27,077 nucleotides of DNA from OLB19 sp964624165 (GTDB lineage Bacteria > Patescibacteriota > Minisyncoccia > Phycocordibacterales > UBA918), in assembly GCA_964624165.1 (NCBI GenBank), contig CAZUWG010000005.1, positions 1 to 27,077 on the forward strand, read 5' to 3'. Below are positions 1 through 8,129 of this stretch, piece after piece. The position numbers and the translations under genes were made by a program. Under the pieces are notes generated by a model. The model ran no database searches. It was not told the DNA's origin and worked only from the letters and a program-made list of their open reading frames with translations. Position 1 is the stretch's first letter. Each line of letters begins with the position of its first letter.

Positions 1-1
1 T

Positions 2-1516
2 GCGGAGCAACTTGTCGCGGCGCTTGCCGGCACTATCCCCGACGTGGCCACTATCGACATCGCCGGACCCGGGTTTATAAACTTTACCCTGTCGCGGGAT
101 TTTTTCTCCGAAAAAATCCCGCACATTCCCACCGATCCTTCTTGGGGCAAGAATACCTCACTGCACGGAAAAAAAATTGTAGTAGAGTATACCGATCCAA
201 ATCCCTTTAAAGAATTTCACATCGGGCATTTATTTACGAATGCGGTCGGCGAGAGTGTTGCGCGTTTGTTTATGATGGGTGGCGCAGATGTGAAGCGGGT
301 GTGTTACCAGGGAGACGTGGGCATGCATGTAGCGATGGCGCTCTGGGGCATGCAAGCGCTCGGTCTAATGACAAAGGCAGATATCACCCCGCGTGCACTG
401 GGGCAGGCGTACGCACGTGGAGCGACAGCATACAAAACTGACACAAATGCAGCGTCCGAGATTCGTATCCTCAATAAAGCAGTCTATGAACGCACTGATA
501 AAGAAATCAATGCTTTGTATGACATGGGACGAACTGTGTCGCTTGAATATTTTGCCAGTATCTACAAAATACTCGGCACCACCTTTGAAGAATTTTTCTT
601 TGAAAGTGAAGCTGGTCCAATAGGGAAGCAGCTCGTGCTCGCTCATCCTGAGGTCTTTCCTAAAAGTGAGGGAGCGCGTATTTTTGATGGTGAAGCTCGC
701 GGCTTGCATACACGCGTATTTATAAATAAAGAAGGTCTTCCTACATATGAAGCAAAAGAGCTTGCGCTTGCCAAGATGAAAGAAGACCGACTTGGCACCT
801 ATGATCTATCAGTCATTTCCACCTCCAACGAAATCAATGAATATTTCAAAGTGCTTCGTGCCGCGCTTACAGAAATCTATCCAACACTGGCAGAGAAAAC
901 CGAGCATATCGGTCATGGCACCGTACGGTTGACGACTGGGAAAATGTCTTCTCGGACGGGAGATGTTATTGTCGCGTCCGAGTTTATAGAGGAAGTCACT
1001 AATATTGCTCATACACGCATGAAAGAGAGCGGGCATGTTGATGATGAAGGCACTGCCCGACAAGTAGCAATCGGCGCCATTAAGTACGCCACCCTCAAAG
1101 GCAATATTTTACAAGATACCGTCTTTGATCCCGAGCAAGCATTATCTTTTGAAGGAGATTCTGGTCCGTATCTGCAGTATACGTATGCTCGTATTAGCTC
1201 AGTGGTAGAAAAAGCGTTAACGCTCGGTATCGTACCAAGCGCTGTGCAGGTACCCGACACACTCTATGAAGTGGAACGTCTTGTGATTCGTTTTCCTGAA
1301 GTGGTAGAGGAAGCACTTTACGAGCGCGCACCACACAAGGTGGCGCAATACCTCACTGAGATTGCAGGATCGTTTAATACTTTTTATGCCGCCAATAAAA
1401 TTGCCGATAACAATGATGCCTTTGCTCCGTATAAAGTAGCGATCGCAATGGCGGTGGCTAAGACACTCAAAAACGGACTGTGGGTCTTAGGGATCGAGGC
1501 ACCAGAGCGAATGTAG
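2..1516 (+). CDS. argS: Arginyl-tRNA synthetase, 5'-truncated by the window edge
   Basis: Class I synthetase that charges tRNA-Arg in the cytoplasm. The reading frame is open from base 2, and the residues before the GTG at 44 match the end of the ArgRS N-terminal domain (VATIDIAGPGFINFTLS), so the gene starts before the window and 44 is not its start. The HIGH motif is intact (FHIGHL, about base 220), the KMSKS-like motif reads GKMSSRTG (about base 940), and the C-terminal 110 residues fit the DALR anticodon-binding domain. It ends with TAG at 1514. Followed by small ORFs and a terminator, so it is probably the last large gene of its transcript. Identification is firm; only the true start is missing. 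Confidence 0.96.
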   Translation, partial: AEQLVAALAGTIPDVATIDIAGPGFINFTLSRDFFSEKIPHIPTDPSWGKNTSLHGKKIVVEYTDPNPFKEFHIGHLFTNAVGESVARLFMMGGADVKRVCYQGDVGMHVAMALWGMQALGLMTKADITPRALGQAYARGATAYKTDTNAASEIRILNKAVYERTDKEINALYDMGRTVSLEYFASIYKILGTTFEEFFFESEAGPIGKQLVLAHPEVFPKSEGARIFDGEARGLHTRVFINKEGLPTYEAKELALAKMKEDRLGTYDLSVISTSNEINEYFKVLRAALTEIYPTLAEKTEHIGHGTVRLTTGKMSSRTGDVIVASEFIEEVTNIAHTRMKESGHVDDEGTARQVAIGAIKYATLKGNILQDTVFDPEQALSFEGDSGPYLQYTYARISSVVEKALTLGIVPSAVQVPDTLYEVERLVIRFPEVVEEALYERAPHKVAQYLTEIAGSFNTFYAANKIADNNDAFAPYKVAIAMAVAKTLKNGLWVLGIEAPERM

Positions 1517-1581
1517 TTGAAAGGGAGAGGTATGTGTGGTATGACAGACAAGATGTGTTCCAATAAGAAGTGAGGTTTGAA

Positions 1582-1713
1582 ATGTTGACTGGTGATGCGG
1601 CGCAACTGCTCGCTATCTTCTGCCGGTTGGCAGTTGATTTCTTTCCATACTGGCCGGAAGTTTGGCCGGAAGGAATATATCTTCCTTATGACGGAGAGGA
1701 TGATCATGCGTGA
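1582..1713 (+). CDS. Small ORF, 43 codons, unknown
   Basis: Not recognised. An ATG six bases after a GAGG Shine-Dalgarno opens a 43-residue acidic, aromatic-rich peptide (contains FFPYWPEVWPEGIYLPYDGE). Its TGA stop overlaps the ATG of the next small ORF (1706) by eight bases, an arrangement typical of translational coupling. Against it: it would use TGA, which no confident gene in this window does. A still smaller ORF (ATG 1541 to TGA 1573, after AAGGGAGAGG) precedes it. Real coding status is uncertain. Confidence 0.35.
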   Translation: MLTGDAAQLLAIFCRLAVDFFPYWPEVWPEGIYLPYDGEDDHA

Positions 1714-1792
1714 AGAAGTCCTCGATCTGCTGGGGAAGATCCTGCTCTGTGTGGGCGCGCTGTTGCTTTTGGCGAGTTTTTTCTATGGGTAG
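1706..1792 (+). CDS. Small single-pass membrane peptide, 28 codons
   Basis: ATG at 1706 lies six bases after GGAGAGG (1693-1699), one of the better Shine-Dalgarno sequences in the window. The product begins MREEVLDLLGK and continues with one hydrophobic stretch (ILLCVGALLLLASFFYG), i.e. a charged amphipathic start and a single predicted membrane helix. TAG at 1790 runs straight into a strong hairpin terminator. Other in-frame ATGs lie at 1688 and 1700, but only 1706 is well spaced from the Shine-Dalgarno. No family recognised; it resembles the other small membrane peptides of this window in design, not in sequence. Confidence 0.5.
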   Translation: MREEVLDLLGKILLCVGALLLLASFFYG

Positions 1793-1823
1793 GCCGGCGC
1801 GGATACGCGCCGGCCGTTTTCTT
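1792..1823 (+). terminator. Intrinsic terminator after argS/small ORFs
   Basis: Perfect 10-bp GC stem GGCCGGCGCG / CGCGCCGGCC (1792-1801 and 1806-1815) with loop GATA, followed by GTTTTCTTTT. It closes the argS-side transcript before the ileS promoter. Confidence 0.85.
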
Positions 1824-1840
1824 TTCATATTTTCTGCTCA

Positions 1841-2002
1841 TGGTACTATCAATACGCAGGCTGATATCCTGTAGCGAATAGGTGGCAAAGTATCGAAGCA
1901 GCAAAACCGCGCTTCTTGCTTTAGCTAGGGGAAGGTGTTTCTTTACTTCGATACACCGCCACTCGTACGCTTTATTATGTCTGATATACATATTTATTTT
2001 CT
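1841..2002 (+). promoter_or_regulatory. Promoter and structured leader upstream of ileS
   Basis: A TGG-TACTAT extended -10 (1841-1849) would give a leader of about 145 bases. The leader can form a long stem: GTATCGAAG (1890-1898) with CTTCGATAC (1946-1954), continued after a 3x3 internal loop by GTGGC (1882-1886) with GCCAC (1958-1962). GAAGC at 1895-1899 can alternatively pair with GCTTC at 1911-1915, so two exclusive folds are possible. I see no canonical T-box sequence. No Shine-Dalgarno precedes the ileS ATG. Confidence 0.4.
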
Positions 2003-5000
2003 ATGAACAAAAAAATACACGGTCGTGAAAACGACTCAGTTGAAGTGGTGTCGAAGGTGCAAAAAAGCGATGTGTCAAAGCGCGAGGAAGCAATGCTGGC
2101 GTTTTGGCACGAGCACGATATTTTTAATAAAAGCGTAGAAGCACCAGCCGGCGAAGCACCAAAAGGCGATTTTGTATTTTATGATGGGCCGCCGTTTGCG
2201 ACCGGATTGCCGCACTACGGACACCTTTTGGCTGGGACCATCAAGGACGCGATTCCGCGTTTTTGGACGATGCGGGGCTACCGTGTGCGTCGCAAATGGG
2301 GCTGGGATTGTCACGGGCTACCGCTTGAAAATCTCATTGAAAAAAAGCTCGGTCTGGCCACCAAGCGAGATATTGAGGAGTACGGTGTAAAGAATTTTAA
2401 CGAAGCCGCACGTGAAGCGGTCTTAGAATACGCTGATGATTGGGAAAGAATCATCCCACGAATGGGCCGCTTCGTTGATATGGACAACGACTACAAAACG
2501 ATGGACAGCAGCTATACCGAAAGCGTGTGGTGGGTTTTTAAGTCGTTGTATGAAAAGGGTTTAGTGTATGAAGGCTTTAAGACCATGCATTTGTGTCCAC
2601 GCTGCGGGACAACACTGTCAAACTTTGAAGTCAACCAAGGCTACAAAGATATCAAAGATATCGCCGTGACGGTCAAGCTACCGCTGCTTGATGATAAAGG
2701 TGATGTCACTAACGAATCGCTGTTGGTCTGGACGACGACGCCTTGGACACTGCCTGGAAACCTGGCGGCGGCAGTTAATAAGGATTTCACGTATGTAAAA
2801 GTCCGTCTTTATTATCCAGCAACTGAGCCAATAACTCCAGAAATGAATCCCGAAGCATATGAAAATTCTGAATTGGTAATTCTGGCAAAAGAGCGACTTT
2901 CGCAACTGGGAGATCTTGTTTACAAAGTAGAAGCAGAGATATCCGGCAGCGACTTAATCGGGCGTCGCTATCAGCCGCCGTTTCCGTTTTTGGCGGAGCA
3001 ACCTTTTGAAGGGAAGGAGGAGGCGTGGAAGATCTGGCACGCCGACTACGTAGAGCTTGGTGAAGATGGTACTGGGGCAGTGCACATCGCCCCGGCTTTT
3101 GGTGAAGACGATATGCAGCTCGCCAAAGCGCACAACATTCCAATCGTGCACCATGTCGACAAAGGCGGTCGCTTTATGGAGTGGGTTAAGGGTTTTGAGA
3201 ATCAGCTGGTGAAGCCAAAAGACGATGATGAAGCAGGTATTTTACACCTTGATGCCGATATTGAGATAGTGAAGGCGCTTAAGGAGCGCGGCGTTTTATT
3301 GAAGAAGGAAAAAATTTCGCACAGCTATCCACATTGTTGGCGCTGTGATACACCACTTTTAAACTACGCTACGACGAGCTGGTTTGTGGAGGTGACGAAG
3401 TTTTCTGAAGCGCTCGTTTTAGAGAATAAAAAGGTTGCCTGGGTACCAGATCATGTCGGACAAAATCGTTTTGGGAAGTGGCTTGAGGGAGCACGAGACT
3501 GGGCCATTAGCCGCCAGCGTTACTGGGGTGCGCCGCTTCCGATCTGGAAAAATCCTACTACTGATGAAGTAAAAGTATTTGGTGCCTTATCAGAATTACA
3601 GCAGCACGTACGAAAGAGCGGCAACACCTATTACACTATGCGTCATGGGCAAAGTGATAGTAACGTGGCCGGTATTGTCAGCGCGCTTAAAGACAACATC
3701 GATGGTGTGACTGAAGAAGGAAAGACGCAAGTGGCAGCTGCCATCAATGCAATGGAAGCGCCGGACATCATCATTCATTCTGGATACCAGCGCACGCGTG
3801 AGACAGCAGCCTTGATCGCTGAGGTATTTAGCGACGCTACGGTACTTGAAGACGAGCGCTTCGGGGAGCTCTCTGTCGCCGCCAGTTTTGAAGGGAAGAC
3901 GTGGCAAGAATATAATGAGTATTTTGCTACTTGGACAGATCGGTACACTACTTCAATTAAAGATATCGAAAACCGTCGTGATGTACAGATGCGCGTCGGT
4001 CAGGCTCTCTTTGAACTGGAAGCTACGTATAAAGATAAGAAAATTTTAATCGTGAGTCACTCGGGGACGCTGTTTGCGCTTGAGTGTGCAGCGATGGGAC
4101 TGACTCCAGAAGAGGCTAAGACGCATTACGATCAGCAGGGCAGTTATCAAAACGCCGAAGTGCGGGAGCTGTCTTTTGTAGCGTATCCCCATAATGATCA
4201 CTACGAACTTGATTTTCATCGACCCTACATCGACAACGTTGAGTTGTACGAAGGTGATATAAAACTTGAACGAGTGCCGGACGTGTTTGACTGCTGGTTT
4301 GAGAGTGGCTCTATGCCATACGGGCAACATCATTATCCTTTTGACTGCGACGAAAAAGCCTTTGCGGAGCGCTTTCCGGCTGATTTTATCGCCGAGGGGC
4401 TAGATCAAACGCGAGGTTGGTTTTATTCCTTGATGGTGTTAGGGGTGGCGCTTTTTGGGCATTCGCCTTTTAAGCACGTGATTGTCAACGGACTCGTATT
4501 GGCGGAGGATGGTAAAAAAATGAGTAAGTCACTTCAGAATTATCCTGATCCAATGGAGCTTGCTGACCGAACTGGCGTTGATGCGATGCGTCTATATATG
4601 CTTCAATCACCACTGATGCGTGGCGAAGACCTTAATTTTTCTGAGAAAGAAGTGCTCGAGCTGCAGCGCAAAAATATCGGTCGTTTGCACAACGTACTGG
4701 CGATGTATAAAGAGTACGCAGAGGAAGGTGTCGAATCGCGAAGCGATTCGACACACATTCTCGACCGCTGGATCGTAGCACGGATTTTGGAACTCACTCA
4801 GGAAGTAACCACTGGCTTTGAGAACTACGAGCTTGATAAAGCCACACGTCCGCTCAATGGTTTTATTGACGATCTTTCAGTCTGGTATGTACGTCGATCT
4901 AGGGAGCGCCTAAAGAGTAGCGATATGGAGGATAAGCGAGCAGCCCTTGCAACACTGCGGTTTGTGCTTAAGACTACAGCTCAAAGCATGGCGCCGGCGA

Positions 5001-5584
5001 TGCCGTTTTATGCGGAGTATCTGTGGCAGCAGGTCAAAGAGAAAAGTGATGCAGAAAGTGTGCATCTCTCAGCTTGGCCAGAGTCAGGCGAGCCTGATAG
5101 AGCAGTGTTGAATGACATGAGTGTCGTGCGCGAATTAGTAACCGCCGCTCTCGAGGCTCGTACGAAAGCTGGCGTAAAAGTTCGTCAACCGCTTCGTGCG
5201 CTTGTGATAAACATAAATATGGATGCGGCGTATACCACCCAGATTGCAGATGAGATAAACGTCAAACAAGTAGAAGTCGATCTCAATGCTACAAAACGTG
5301 TTGTGCTAGATACCACACTCACTCCAGAGCTGCTTGCTGAAGGCGCAGCGCGCGAGCTGATGAGAGCAGTCCAAAATGAGCGAAAGCAAGCAAACTTGAT
5401 GCCGAAAGACCGGATCGTACTCACTGTAGATACTGATGAAGCTGGTCAGGCTGCGCTCGCTGCTCACGCTGCGGTGCTAACGCACACGGTGGGTGCTGAT
5501 GAAGTTATATATAAGGAGCTTTCAGGTGAAGTGACGAAGGTGACTTCGGGTACGTATAGTTTTGCATTTTCTATCACTTCATAA
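2003..5584 (+). CDS. ileS: Isoleucyl-tRNA synthetase (type 2-like) with an inserted histidine-phosphatase domain
   Basis: Charges tRNA-Ile. Order of parts in the 1193 residues: N-terminal catalytic half with the HIGH-type motif HYGH (71-74); CP1 editing domain with CPRC (198-201), WTTTPWTLPGN and GTGAVHIAPAFGEDD, so editing looks intact; a second zinc-like knuckle HCWRCDTPL; SRQRYWGAPLPIW; then an extra domain at about 541-733; FDCWFESGSMPYGQ, the wording of eukaryote-like type 2 IleRS; KMSKS (839-843); helical anticodon-binding domain and C-terminal region. The extra domain has RHGQSDSN (Arg547, His548), SGYQRTRETA (Arg597), an ERFGEL acidic segment (618-623) and SHSG (His686), which is the complete histidine-phosphatase signature. 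Flanking IleRS sequence (FGALSEL before, HRPYIDN after) reads through normally, so this is an in-frame insertion and not a broken gene. A 27-base palindrome lies in a linker near residue 913. TAA overlaps the recO ATG by one base. Confidence 0.96.
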   Translation: MNKKIHGRENDSVEVVSKVQKSDVSKREEAMLAFWHEHDIFNKSVEAPAGEAPKGDFVFYDGPPFATGLPHYGHLLAGTIKDAIPRFWTMRGYRVRRKWGWDCHGLPLENLIEKKLGLATKRDIEEYGVKNFNEAAREAVLEYADDWERIIPRMGRFVDMDNDYKTMDSSYTESVWWVFKSLYEKGLVYEGFKTMHLCPRCGTTLSNFEVNQGYKDIKDIAVTVKLPLLDDKGDVTNESLLVWTTTPWTLPGNLAAAVNKDFTYVKVRLYYPATEPITPEMNPEAYENSELVILAKERLSQLGDLVYKVEAEISGSDLIGRRYQPPFPFLAEQPFEGKEEAWKIWHADYVELGEDGTGAVHIAPAFGEDDMQLAKAHNIPIVHHVDKGGRFMEWVKGFENQLVKPKDDDEAGILHLDADIEIVKALKERGVLLKKEKISHSYPHCWRCDTPLLNYATTSWFVEVTKFSEALVLENKKVAWVPDHVGQNRFGKWLEGARDWAISRQRYWGAPLPIWKNPTTDEVKVFGALSELQQHVRKSGNTYYTMRHGQSDSNVAGIVSALKDNIDGVTEEGKTQVAAAINAMEAPDIIIHSGYQRTRETAALIAEVFSDATVLEDERFGELSVAASFEGKTWQEYNEYFATWTDRYTTSIKDIENRRDVQMRVGQALFELEATYKDKKILIVSHSGTLFALECAAMGLTPEEAKTHYDQQGSYQNAEVRELSFVAYPHNDHYELDFHRPYIDNVELYEGDIKLERVPDVFDCWFESGSMPYGQHHYPFDCDEKAFAERFPADFIAEGLDQTRGWFYSLMVLGVALFGHSPFKHVIVNGLVLAEDGKKMSKSLQNYPDPMELADRTGVDAMRLYMLQSPLMRGEDLNFSEKEVLELQRKNIGRLHNVLAMYKEYAEEGVESRSDSTHILDRWIVARILELTQEVTTGFENYELDKATRPLNGFIDDLSVWYVRRSRERLKSSDMEDKRAALATLRFVLKTTAQSMAPAMPFYAEYLWQQVKEKSDAESVHLSAWPESGEPDRAVLNDMSVVRELVTAALEARTKAGVKVRQPLRALVININMDAAYTTQIADEINVKQVEVDLNATKRVVLDTTLTPELLAEGAARELMRAVQNERKQANLMPKDRIVLTVDTDEAGQAALAAHAAVLTHTVGADEVIYKELSGEVTKVTSGTYSFAFSITS
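4728..4754. repeat. 27-base palindrome inside ileS, loop GAA
   Basis: Perfect 12-bp stem (4728-4739 with 4743-4754) around loop GAA; the core reads GCGAAGC, a sequence known to form an exceptionally stable DNA mini-hairpin. It encodes about nine residues (GVESRSDST) in the variable linker between the catalytic core and the anticodon-binding domain. Confidence 0.85.
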
Positions 5585-6150
5585 TGAGCTACCATACCTA
5601 TACGACAGAAGCGGTGGTGTGTGGCACTTATCGCCATAATACTGATGATTGCTCATATCTTCTTTTTACGCGAGCGCACGGTATGGTGTTTGCTACAGCA
5701 CGTAGTGTACGACTTGAGAGAAGTCGACAGCGCTATGCTTTGCAGGATTTTGCATACATCACTGTTTCGCTGGTCAAGGGTAAGAGCGGGTGGCGGGTGG
5801 GGAGTGTTGAAGCGCGGGGTAATTTTTTTACACCACTGACTGCGCGCCATACCCGAGCCGCTGCAGTGCAGATTATCACGATCACAAGGCGACTGGTCTT
5901 GGGTGAGGAGGCGTACGAAGGTCTGTTTGGTGATTGTGTAGCAGCATTGCAAGCGCTCCAAGTAAGAGAAAAAGATGCTGCCATGATCGCTGATCTCTAT
6001 ACCTTTCGGGCGCTGTGGCGGTTGGGATATGTTAAGAAGGAAGAAACCCTGGAGCCATTTCTTGAGGAGGTGTGTGGATATGATGAAGCGCCGCCAAAGG
6101 CGGCGCTTCACAAAGCCATCAGTCACGGTCTCTCTCTTAGTCATCTCTAA
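5584..6150 (+). CDS. recO: DNA repair protein RecO, short form
   Basis: RecO works in RecFOR recombinational repair, annealing strands and helping load RecA onto SSB-coated DNA. The N-terminal OB-fold pattern is clear (TEAVVCGTYRHNTDDCSYLLFTR followed within the same fold by a basic SVRLERSRQRYALQDF segment), then a helical C-terminal domain. At 188 residues it is shorter than the usual roughly 240, and the four-cysteine zinc motif present in many RecO proteins is not seen. The ATG overlaps the ileS stop (TAATG), implying translational coupling with ileS. A 12-bp palindrome is embedded near the C-terminus (EAPPKAAL). recA and ssb are elsewhere in this window but not in the same operon. Confidence 0.8.
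   Translation: MSYHTYTTEAVVCGTYRHNTDDCSYLLFTRAHGMVFATARSVRLERSRQRYALQDFAYITVSLVKGKSGWRVGSVEARGNFFTPLTARHTRAAAVQIITITRRLVLGEEAYEGLFGDCVAALQALQVREKDAAMIADLYTFRALWRLGYVKKEETLEPFLEEVCGYDEAPPKAALHKAISHGLSLSHL
6084..6110. repeat. 27-base palindrome inside recO, loop AAA
   Basis: Perfect 12-bp stem (6084-6095 with 6099-6110) around AAA, closed by C-G. Encodes roughly DEAPPKAAL within the C-terminal domain; same total length as the palindromes in ileS and tatD. Confidence 0.85.
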
Positions 6151-6157
6151 AGCACAC

Positions 6158-6200
6158 AACACCAACGAATGCATTCGTTGGTGTTTGCTATACTGTAGCT
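6158..6200 (+). promoter_or_regulatory. Extended -10 promoter of a leaderless gene, overlapped by a 28-base perfect palindrome
   Basis: TGC-TATACT (6186-6194) lies exactly seven bases before the ATG at 6201, so transcription should start on the start codon. Bases 6158-6185 are a perfect palindrome centred on TGCATT/GAATGC that fills the -35 region and touches the -10 extension. It could act as an operator, as the recO terminator (weak T run, GTGTTTG), or both. Confidence 0.6.
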
Positions 6201-8072
6201 ATGCAAGATTTTAGAAAAGGTGAAGGAATAGAAAAACTTCGTTCTTCGCTCTACGAGCGTCCTGATCCAACCGTACCAAAAGCGCCAGATCTCCCAAAAG
6301 CGCCAGCCCCTCGACCTCAAGTAACAAGTGCCTGGCAAGCCCCGCCAGCTCCTATCGCGCCAGTCGTGAAAGCGAAAAAGAACGCTTACCGTAAAAAGAT
6401 TCTGATCGCTAGCGCCCTCTTTTTCTTTGTGACGATGCTCGCTTCTTCGGCCTATTTCTTCTTCGGCAAACCAACAATTTCAGGAGAAAATATTCAAGTC
6501 GCGCTTACAGGACCATTTACGATTGGTGCGGGTGACACGATGCCGCTTCAGGTTACGGTCGCCAACTTTAATGAAGTCGATATCGAGTCAGCGCTTTTAA
6601 TAATCAACTATCCCGCCGGCACCAAAAAATCTGACGGCAGCCTCGAAGATCTTTTCTCTGATCGTATTCCCATCAATAGTATTAAGGCGGGACAGTCTCT
6701 CAATATCCCAGTTCGCCCGATTGTATTTGGTGAAGAAAATCAAGAGTTTGCCATCGATGCCTTGATTGAATATAAAGTGCGTGGTTCAGACGCGGTGTTT
6801 GAAAAGCGCGTGACACCGTTGCGGTATAAGATTAGCTCGACACCAGTCACCTTGACGATCAACAATCCGTCGCAGATTTCTTCAGGCCAAAATGGCGATA
6901 TCACCCTTACCCTAACCTCAAACGCCAAAACCACTATCAACAACCTCCTCGTGCGCGCTGAATATCCAAACGGATTTAGTTTTATTGAATCAACCCCAGC
7001 TCCGGTGGCTGGTAATGACGTATGGCTTATTGAGGCACTCGAACCCGCTACGAGCGTCACGATCCATCTGACAGGGAAAGTGACAGGGCAAGAGCGAGAT
7101 CAGCTGGTGACCCGCTTTACGGTGGGAGTGGCGCGTTCGAATGATTTTACACAACTCGCGTCCCAGTTTGGGAAAGGGGAAGCAGCGTTTACGGTAGAGA
7201 ATCCTTTCTTGGCGGTAGATTTTGACATGAAGGATAAAAATAATGTCCGGATTGCTGAGTTTGGAGAAGTGGTATCTGGAAGTTTAAAGGTGGAAAACCA
7301 AACCAACGACACTGTCTACGACACCAAGGTGGTGATGGATATCGGTGGAAATGCAATCAGTAGGCCTGCGGTGCGTACAACTCTAGGGTTCTTTGATGAA
7401 GCTGCCAACACAGTCACATGGGATGGTGGCTCCGTGCCGAGTCTTAAGCAGATCAATCCAGGGGATGAGGTGTCATTGAGCTTTAGTATTCCAGTGCGTG
7501 ATCGAATTGTTACCTCACCCACCATCACTCTTTCAGCGAGTGTTGAAGCACGACGGATTACCGCCACCAATGTCTCTGAGCGTCTTGTGAGTACTGTGAG
7601 CGGTATGATTAAGGTCTTGACCGAGTCTGATATTTTGTCTGAAGTGACGCATGTCAGTGGTCCGGTGCCGCCGGTAGTGGGGCAGCCGACCGAGTACAAA
7701 GTGACGCTGCGCGCACAGGCGGGAACCAATGACTTGCGTGAAGTGGAAGTTAAGACAGCGCTGCCAGCCTATGTTGCGCTCAAAGAAGTGGTAGGGAGTA
7801 GCGCCGGCGTCAACTTCAATGAAAATGATCGCTCGTTTACGTGGCGTCCCGATACCGTGAGTGGAGGTGGTAGCAAAACGCTTTCATTCATTATCATCTA
7901 TACACCCCCTTCAAATCATGCCGGAGATCGACAAAATCTTGTGGGCAGGCAGATTATGAATGCGGTCGATGTCTTTACCGAGCGTGTCATTACTCATGAA
8001 ACGCGCGAGCTCTCAACCGAACTCTCTTCTGAGCTTGGATTTCCAGAGGGAAATGGTAAAGTGGTGGAATAA
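6201..8072 (+). CDS. Single-pass surface protein with repeated Ig-like/DUF11-type domains
   Basis: Function unknown. Residues 1-60 are a Pro/Ala-rich cytoplasmic tail (repeated KAP and PAP), 61-66 are basic (NAYRKK), 67-89 form a hydrophobic helix (ILIASALFFFVTMLASSAYFFF), and the remaining 530 residues are beta-rich and extracytoplasmic by orientation. This outer part contains at least three repeats that look like CARDB/DUF11-type immunoglobulin folds, each with phrases such as LQVTVANFNEVDIESALLIINYP, LTLTSNAKTTINNLLVRAEYP and YKVTLRAQAGTNDLREVEVKTALP in part. The 623-residue size and design suggest a cell-surface stalk or adhesin-like protein anchored by its N-terminus. No catalytic motif seen. 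The start fits the promoter exactly (leaderless). The gap to glyS is 57 bases with no terminator, so read-through into glyS is possible. Confidence 0.7.
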   Translation: MQDFRKGEGIEKLRSSLYERPDPTVPKAPDLPKAPAPRPQVTSAWQAPPAPIAPVVKAKKNAYRKKILIASALFFFVTMLASSAYFFFGKPTISGENIQVALTGPFTIGAGDTMPLQVTVANFNEVDIESALLIINYPAGTKKSDGSLEDLFSDRIPINSIKAGQSLNIPVRPIVFGEENQEFAIDALIEYKVRGSDAVFEKRVTPLRYKISSTPVTLTINNPSQISSGQNGDITLTLTSNAKTTINNLLVRAEYPNGFSFIESTPAPVAGNDVWLIEALEPATSVTIHLTGKVTGQERDQLVTRFTVGVARSNDFTQLASQFGKGEAAFTVENPFLAVDFDMKDKNNVRIAEFGEVVSGSLKVENQTNDTVYDTKVVMDIGGNAISRPAVRTTLGFFDEAANTVTWDGGSVPSLKQINPGDEVSLSFSIPVRDRIVTSPTITLSASVEARRITATNVSERLVSTVSGMIKVLTESDILSEVTHVSGPVPPVVGQPTEYKVTLRAQAGTNDLREVEVKTALPAYVALKEVVGSSAGVNFNENDRSFTWRPDTVSGGGSKTLSFIIIYTPPSNHAGDRQNLVGRQIMNAVDVFTERVITHETRELSTELSSELGFPEGNGKVVE

Positions 8073-8129
8073 GACAGGAGTACAAAGCTAGAAAACGCCG
8101 CTACAAAACGCCACAGCAATCCAGATACT

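Noticed and set aside
44..1516. GTG at 44 as the argS start
   Set aside because: Typical ArgRS residues are encoded in the same open frame before 44; the gene is cut by the window edge.
1882..1962. T-box riboswitch before ileS
   Set aside because: The conserved T-box sequence and a following terminator are missing.
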